Assembly (NCBI GenBank): GCA_035771175.1
Contig: CM069608.1
Coordinates: 11,070,019 to 11,134,018, forward strand
Direction: 5' to 3'
From: Paratinospora sagittata
Taxonomy: Eukaryota; Streptophyta; Magnoliopsida; Ranunculales; Menispermaceae
Length of the DNA stretch: 64,000 bases
Shown here: piece after piece, positions 57,096 through 64,000 of the stretch
Numbering within the stretch: position 1 is the stretch's first letter
Layout of the letters: each line of letters starts with the position of its first letter
Position numbers and translations under genes: made by a program
Notes under the pieces: generated by a model
Databases searched by the model: none
The model's input: the letters and a program-made list of their open reading frames with translations, nothing else
What the model was told of the DNA's origin: nothing

Positions 57096-60000
57096 TCAGT
57101 TGGTATTAGAAAACAATTCAGGATATTTCTGTTCAATTGTTGCTTATAGTTCCCAGGTTGCTTCCTCTACGTCGTGGTGATCCCAGAGCACTTTCACAAG
57201 TGGTATGCTACGTCGCTGTAGTTCTTGAGTTTTTCTATCTAAAATCTGTATCCTCTTGATACTTATTTCCTTCCTCAACCCGAACCTCGACTAAAGGGAT
57301 GATATGCGAAGGATCAGGACGATACTTGCGAAGCATAGATACGTGAAAAACGTCATGAACCTTAGGCATGGACGATGGAAGAGACAGAAGATAAGGAAGT
57401 TTGCCAATACGTTCAATGATCTGAAATGGACCGATATACCATGGGGAGAGCTTTCCTTTGATCCCAAAGTGTTTGACACCTCTTGTGGGCTGGACTTTTA
57501 GAAAAACAAAGTCCCCCTTATCAAATTCTAGAAGCTGTCTCCGCTTGTCAGCATAGCTCTTCTGTCGACTTTGTGCAACACGAAGTCGTTCCTTTACTAG
57601 TGTGATCTTCTCAGAAGTCTTTTGAACTAGTTCAGGGCCTAACTTCGGTCTATCTGCCATATCTAACCAGCAAATCGAAGATCTGCATGGCCGACCATAG
57701 AGACCCTCGTATGGTGCCATGTCGATACTAGTTTGGTAGCTGTTGTTGTATGCAAACTCAGCTAAATGTAAATACTTTGCCCATCTGTCATTAAAGTCCA
57801 AAATACAGCATCGTAACATGTCTTCTAAGATTTGGATAAGCCGCTCTGACTGCCCATCAGTCTGAGGGTGGAAGGCTGTGCTCATAGTGATATTAGAACC
57901 CATTCTACTCTGGAAGCTTTTCCAAAAGTTTGATGTGAATCGAGGGTCTCGATCAGAGACGATCGTGAGCGGTATGCCATGAAGGCGTACGATCTCTCTT
58001 TCATATAGTTCTGCAAGTTTGGCAGGGTTATCCCTGCACTTTATTGGCAAGAAGTGTGTAGACTTGGTAAGTCTGTCAATGATAACCAAGATAACATCTT
58101 GCCCTTTATTATTTCAAGGCAAGGCCGTAACAAAATCCATTGCGATGTTCTCCCACTTCCATTCTCCAATAGGTAACGGCTGGAGAAGTCCAGAGGGAAG
58201 TCTTCGTTCTGCCTTAACTTTCTGGCAAACGAGACATCGAGCAACGAAGTCTGCAATTGCCTTCTTCATTCTAGAAAACCAGAATTGTCGCTTGACATCC
58301 TTGTACATCTTGTCACCCCCAGGATGCATAGCGTACCTTAAATAGTGCATCTCAGTAAGCACTTCTTTCTGAATCTCAAGATCGTTCGGTAGACTGAGAT
58401 GTTTTTTATAGAAAAAGGTCCCGTCTTCAGCGACTGACCAGTGAGGAAGGTCCTGTCCGCTGAGTAGAAGTTCTCATTTCCATATTAACATAGGGTCATT
58501 GCCTTGAGCTGCTGAAATATTTCGAACGAGCTCAGAGTTGGCTGATAATTGAGAGAGTCGTGGTCTTGGTCCCTCTTCGTTCAGCTATAGGTTAAAGTTC
58601 TCCATCTCTGTAGCCAACTTCCCCATTTCGTAGTTAAGAGTGCAAGCAACATAAGATTTTCTACTCAGGGCATCAACCACAACATTGGCCTTTCCGAGAT
58701 GGTACTGGAGTTGAAAGTCATAATCTTTCAAGAATCCCAACCATCGTCTCTGGTGGAGGTTTAGGTATCTCTGAGTGTATATGTACTTAAGACTCTTGTG
58801 ATCCGAGAAGACCTCAAACCGTTCACCGTATAGGTAATGACGCCATAACTTCAGTGCAAACACAACAGCTGCAAGTTCCAAGTCATGTGTTGGGTAATTT
58901 CCTTCATGAATCTTCAGTTGTCTCGAGGCATATGCAACAACTTGGCCTTCTTGCATTATTACGGCACCTAAGTCTTGGAGAGAGGCGTCGGTGTATAATG
59001 AAAATCCAATTGCAGTTCTTGGAGTGATAAGTATAGGTGCCGTCGTGAGGCATTTATTCAATTCCTGAAATGATGCTTCACAGGCGGGATTCCAGATGAA
59101 TCGCACGTCTTTTCGAGTGAGCTTGGACATTGGTTCAACAATCTTTGAGAAGTCATTGATGAAGCGTCTGTAATAGCCAGCCAAACCAAGAAAACACCTA
59201 ATCTGAGTAACAGTGGTAGGCTCCTTCCAGTTTAAAACCGCTTCAACCTTAGAAGGATCAACCTCAATGCCATTACCTAAAACCACATGGCCTTGGAATT
59301 GAACTCTCTTTGCCCAAAATCCACACTTACTCAACTTTGCATACAGTTGGTGGCTTCTCAAGGTCTGAAGGACTATCTTCAAATGTATCTTATGGTCTTC
59401 CTCGGTTGAGGAGTATATCAAGATGTCATCCACAAAAACAACCACAAATCGGTCTAAGTATAACCTGAATATGCGATTCATCAAATCCATGAATGCAGCA
59501 GGTGCATTTGTTAGACCGAACGGCATAACCAAGAACTCGTAATAACCATACCGAGTTCTGAACGCCGTCTTGGTGATGTTCGACTCTCGGATCCGGAGTT
59601 GGTGATAACCGGACCGTAAATCAATCTTAGAGAAGTATGTGGCATCTCTAAGTTGGTCGAACAAGTCATCGATCTTGGGTAACGGATATCTGTTCTTGAT
59701 GGTGACGTTATTCAACTTGCAATAATCGATGCAAAGTCGTAACGAACCATCCTTTTTGCGAACAAACAGAACTGGAGCGCCCCAGAGTGATGAACTCTTT
59801 CAGATGAAGCCATTACTCTCTAATTCCTTCAGTTGTTTGTCTAATTTGACCAGCTCGACATTTGACATTCTGTATGGTGGAATTGAGATAGGCCCTGCCC
59901 CAGGTATGAGGTTGATTTCAAAATCGAATTCCCTAATTGGAGGTAGACCAGGAAGGTCATTTAGAAAAACTGTTGGGAATTCAGATATGACTGGAACATC

Positions 60001-61800
60001 GTGTACTTCGAGAGGGTATAGTGCTAGTGATTCCTTTTCATTGCCAAGGGATAGAGCTCGAAGTTGTGCCTTGAGAAGTGCAACTGTTGATTTGTGTATC
60101 CATTTCCTTGTTCCCTGAATCTTGACAAACTCTCCTGTAGGAAAGGTTAACTGAACTTGCTTCTTCATACATTCGATCTTTGCATTCAGTGGTGCTAGCC
60201 AGTCCATGCCGAGGATGATGTCAAAGTCTTCAATATCCATCACAAAAAGATCTGCATATATTATTTGTTCTGACATTCGAAGCTCACATCGAGAACACTG
60301 CAAATTCACTTCAGTACCAGATCCAAACGGTGATGTGACATGGAGTGTGATGTTTGTGGGTTTAGGATGCAGGCCTAAATGTCTTACCAATGCCGACGAT
60401 ATAAAAGAATGCGTAGCACCTGAATCAAACAAAACATGCACCATTGTATTGAACAAAGGAAAGGTACCTACGACTACATTGTTGTCTGGGAAGGGTTGTT
60501 GAGCGATGGCAAATGCTCTACCCTGATTTCGTTGACCTTGGTTCTGCCTGGGTTGGGCATTAGCAGAAGGTGGTGCTTGTTGGACTGGAACAACGGGAAT
60601 AGGTTGCTAAAGGTGCGGACAAAGATATATTACATAGCCCTTCTGGCCACAGTTGAAACACGTCGGCTGATACTGCGGGTGGTTCTGGTTGCCATGCTGA
60701 TTGTTCTGCTGGCTATGCTGACTGTGGTGTCGACCGCCACCTCTGCCATTGCCGTTTCTAGGGCCACCCCTTCCATAACGACCTTCGCGGCCATGATTAC
60801 GAAAACCCTGATGGTTAGCGTTAGAAAGTTCAGCCGCAGGTGTTGTGGCCTCATTATTCGAAATAGGGGCTGGGAGGGTTGGGTTTTGATTGTAGTAGGG
60901 CTTTTTCTTGTTGCCCTATTGCGTGCCCTGTTGGGAAAACGTTGCAGACCATTGTCCCTTGTTCATTCTCTGCTCCTGTATGATCTTTTCTTGTTCAAAG
61001 CTCATGGCCTTGTCAACAACCTCCTTGTAAATCTTGAGATCCAAGATCGACAAGGCTTGTCGAATATCATGGCGAAGGCCATTATAAAATTTCTCAGTCT
61101 TATCTTGCTCCGTTGAGATGGTGGAGAGAGAGTAGACTGATAATTCTTTGAACTTTCCAGCATATTCCCTGACGGTCATGCTTCCCTGGTATAGCTTAGC
61201 AAATTCCTGGCGCTTCTGCCTCTTCACAGCGTCAGGAAAATACTCATCAATAAACATTGACTCGAACTGTTGCCAAGTCATATCTGCTGTGTTGACCCTT
61301 GGGTCCTCTTTCACTTTTATCCATCATGTGTTTGCCCCACCAACAAGTTGATAGGTCGCTAGTGGAATTTTTCGAGTCTCATCGACTCCCATTGCATCAA
61401 GAGCCTTCTTTGACTCATCCAGCCACTTTTGCACCTCATCAGCATCAATGGTGCCAGCAAAAGTAAGAGGTTGTAGCCTCTTGTACTTGGTAATCTGATC
61501 GGTTTGAGATTTCAACCCAAATCTTATAGGTGCCTGAATCGTGGCAACCTGACTGGCCGCGGTCTCACGAACGACCGTTTGAACAGTGACTTTCTTCGCC
61601 TCAATAAATCCAGCGAAGAAGGTTTCCATGCTTGAAGGCATGACAAAGGGTGCGGGTGGGGGTGGTATTTCCTGCCCAGATGTAGTGGCAGTGTCAGGTG
61701 TAACTCGTGCTGTCGTCGGAGGCGGCGGTTCCTAAATCTCAGGAGGTGCCTCCACTGCTGGACGGACAGTATGTGGCCTTCTTCTCTTCCTGGTTTGCAT
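57096..61800 (-). pseudogene. gag-pol (copy C), nearly full length
   Basis: One reading register runs from ATG 61800 (MQTRKRRRPHTVRPAVEAPP) to about 57250, broken by in-frame stops near 61732, 61321, 60913, 60607, 59797 and 58111. A frameshift near 57250 then precedes the chromodomain. Order: Gag (capsid-like MTWQQFESMFIDEYFPDAVK at ~61270), knuckle CFNCGQKGYVIYLC with His changed to Tyr, protease LFDSGATHSFIS (DSG intact), RT with FVDD at 59436-59425, RNase H ([24 protein letters not shown]), integrase HHCC and DDE blocks (AMDFVTALP, SDRDPRFTS, QTDGQSERL), and chromodomain ILDRKTQELQRRSIPLVKVL with one stop. It matches Tekay/Del chromoviruses. Most key catalytic residues survive, but the stops make it non-functional. 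Confidence 0.9.
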
Positions 61801-61807
61801 TTTCTCA

Positions 61808-61827
61808 CTGGCAAGGAGAAAATAAAA
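61808..61827 (-). promoter_or_regulatory. 3' splice acceptor-like site before gag (copy C)
   Basis: On the coding strand TTTTATTTTCTCCTTGCCAG is followed by 7 nt and the gag ATG. Copy A keeps the same AG and spacing (AG at 17017-17016). Copy B reads CGG. Confidence 0.5.
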
Positions 61828-62577
61828 TCAAGATTTAGGAACTGTAGCCAAGTATAATGTTATAGTATGCTCAGCAACCATTTCGAGAGTACTGCAATGT
61901 TAAAATCACTTATTTTTCTATGTATAGTGTAAGGTTTTTGTTGAGGAATCAAAAAATCTTATATATCTCGTATGTTTGGCCATGGTGTAAAAACAAGGCT
62001 AGAATGTTTATATAATAAGTACAAAACTTTGCAAGTATTTCAAAAGATTTGGTTATGGTCTTTGTGAACATACATATATATTTCTTTGAAAATTTATTCG
62101 AGTTATAAGAATTCTAAGATTTGCCTTGGTAAATATCCTGATCTAACGTTCTATCGCAATCTTATGCATTCAAACTCTTACTCTTAGTCTTTTCGATTAT
62201 TATCCAAGTTCATGTGTCCCATACCACATGACTTTGGTAATAAGGGCGTTAACCAAGTTAAGTTGTATGAACACGGTCTCTAAAAACATCGGCTAAATAG
62301 TAGTTCACCAATAGTATCTTCCAAGTTTACTCGTCCCATACCGTGTAAACTTAGTGATAATGTTAGTAATGCAACTTTCTCCAAATGTTTCTTTTCACAC
62401 AAGGTCATGGGTTTTCTTACTTCCACATTTTATTTAGTATCTTCAATTTTGTTGTGTCCCATACCACTCCAAAGGTAGTGATACAAAAGAAAGAATGGTT
62501 GTAAGTCGGCCCACCAAAGATAGTCTTAAACAAAACATTTCATTCATATATAAAAGAAAATTTTACAATGCCAGTAA
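61828..62577 (-). other. aORF1-gag spacer with three repeats (copy C)
   Basis: Non-coding. It carries GTCCCATACCACATGACTTT at 62217, GTCCCATACCGTGTAAACTT at 62335 and GTCCCATACCACTCCAAAGG at 62457 (about 120 bp apart). The layout is the same in copies A and B. Confidence 0.65.
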
Positions 62578-64000
62578 TCAATCTTGATTTTCCTGCCTAT
62601 TACCGCTCCTTCTAGATCTCCTGCTAGGTACAGAACAACTACTAACGGAAGGTTGAGAGTTTGCTCGCTCTGCTTCAGAGTTTTGCATACGTGTTAATAT
62701 ATTATTTTGAGTTTCTCTCATTTCAGCAATATTGGATGCCATCACATTCAACTGTTCAAATAGGTTAGTCGATTGTCCCATTGGTGGTTGATGGGTTGAT
62801 TGTCCCATAGGTGGAGGGTAGGCCATAGGCATTGGGGGAAAGTATTGGTTGTACGAGTGATTCATAGGTGAAAGGTAATTGTTTTGATTGTACGGGGATC
62901 CTCTAACTGGAACCCCTTGGATATGTGGATTTGTTTGAGGTGAAAAGTTTTGAAACAATGGGCTTATTGGGATGTTCTGCCCTCCAAAATTTGGTGCCGC
63001 CCAATACTATTGTTGTTAGGTTACAGGAACTTGCGGGAATGGCTGACATGGTACCTCAGGTGTTGGAAACCTTTGGTACGAAGTGTTGCCTTGAGTTGGC
63101 ATGTTCCATGTTGGTGGATTTGTTTGAGTACTTTGTCTATTATGACTTGGTTGAGGTTGATTCAGTGTAGCAAATAACTCTTCCTCAGTGAATAGTCGAT
63201 CGGTTGGATCACTATTCAGGGCTGGGTTTGAAGTGGGATTCTGATTTGGCTCATTATTTGGTGTTTCTCTGACGGGAATCTTGCGTCGACTTTTTTGAAG
63301 GCAACGTCCATGCTCGTCTCTCATTCTCTCAGCAATTCCTATTGTCGTGCCGAATACTTCCTCGTCAGTTACCCCTCCCATCGGGACATATATCTTGAAG
63401 ATAGAAGATGCTGCAACTGGCTCAATGATTTGCCTCGAAGTCCCATCAAAAGTGTTGATGTTTGCTTCATATAGTATCCTCATGATCAAGACTCCTTAAC
63501 CGAGGAATTCCTTTCTTAAAGGGTTTTGAATCACCCTCAACATTTGTTGGATGATGATGTGTGGTAGGGAGACCTTTATTTCCTTATCTATGCAATATAA
63601 CACAAGTAGTTGGGCCCTTGACATAGTACCTTTGGCAAGATGTTGCCGAACACGATCTTTCCAAGGCCGGCAAGAGATGGCTTAAGATAATTGTTTGGGA
63701 GGTTGGTGTAAGTCGATTGAGTGTATGGCTCTTTGGTGAGGGAATTGAACAATTGTTCATTAGACTCCGCGATTTCTGCAATTGTCTGGGGTTCATGTGG
63801 ATCAATAATTCTCTCCTCAATTGGAATCTCCATAAGTTGAGCAATAGTCTCGATGTTGATAAAAATCTTCATTCCCATGACTATTTTCTCCAAAACAGGG
63901 TTGATCCCCTCTTCTTGAAGTCTCACACAATTCATGGCTTCGTAGAAAGATCTCTCCAAGCTGTAAGAGACGTGGCCCTCAACTTTTGTTATGTTCAACC
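62578..64000 (-). pseudogene. aORF1 (copy C), N-terminus beyond the window
   Basis: The frame runs in from 64000 with NITKVEGHVSYSLERSFYEA, FINIETIAQLMEIPIEERII and LPNNYLKPSLAGLGKIVFGN. It shifts frame once near 63640 and continues with VSLPHIIIQQML-type sequence, DEEVFGTT, a Gln/Asn/Pro-rich linker and FEQLNVMASNIAEMRETQNN. It ends in a basic tail RRSRRSGNRQENQD with its stop at 62578. Stops near 63480 and 63013 also occur. It confirms the aORF1 order seen in A and B. Confidence 0.7.

Larger units (their letters stand above)
55025..64000 (-). mobile_element. Chromovirus copy C (partial, cut by window end)
   Basis: This is the best preserved copy. The 3' LTR, polypurine tract, an open aORF2, gag-pol in one reading register and most of aORF1 are inside. 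The N-terminus of aORF1, the primer site and the 5' LTR are beyond 64000. The flanking GACCC at 55020-55024 is one side of the target duplication. Confidence 0.9.

Noticed and set aside
60436..61116. 226-codon plus-strand open frame
   Set aside because: It is antisense to gag of copy C and exists because of codon bias there. It has no known domain.

Overview
The window is plant nuclear DNA, probably from an angiosperm. It holds one convincing intact host gene, a class I TCP transcription factor at 34.4-35.5 kb on the minus strand. Almost everything else is nested or eroded transposable elements in AT-rich sequence. The transposons are plant types: Ty3/gypsy chromoviruses with initiator-tRNA-Met primer sites, hAT elements with 8-bp target duplications, a LINE relic and a tRNA-type SINE. 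No rRNA, CRISPR or bacterial features were seen.

Layout. 0-3.7 kb: a possible C-terminal end of an upstream gene (CaaX-like CIVM), then repeats. 3.7-7.3 kb: a small plus-strand Ty3/gypsy deletion derivative with three LTRs. 7.7-23.7 kb: chromovirus copy A (minus strand, target duplication TTAAG), itself carrying two long solo LTRs. 24.4-29.5 kb: a minus-strand hAT transposase pseudogene split by a hAT-type non-autonomous element, which is split in turn by a solo LTR. 31.7-33.3 kb: a SINE and a 1.3-kb hAT-type element. 33.3-36.7 kb: the TCP gene with G-box-rich flanks. 38-42.7 kb: relics of a hAT, an LTR and a LINE. 43.1-54.4 kb: chromovirus copy B (target duplication CTTTC). 54.4-55.0 kb: an oppositely oriented LTR fragment. 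55.0-64.0 kb: copy C, inserted in that fragment and cut by the window end.

The most interesting content is the family shared by copies A, B and C. Their reverse transcriptase, integrase and C-terminal chromodomain look like the Tekay/Del lineage. All three copies also carry two extra sense-strand ORFs. aORF1 (about 517-528 codons) lies between the 5' LTR and gag. aORF2 (135-167 codons) lies between pol and the polypurine tract. aORF2 is still fully open in copies A and C, although gag-pol is broken in every copy. Sequences resembling 3' splice acceptors sit just upstream of the start codons of aORF1, gag and aORF2. For aORF1 and gag the acceptor AG is exactly 7 nt before the ATG. The inference is a chromovirus that makes separate messages by alternative splicing. 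This rests on pattern comparison only and needs RNA evidence.

No function is assigned to aORF1 or aORF2. Element boundaries given with matching target duplications are firm. Domain limits inside the eroded copies are approximate.
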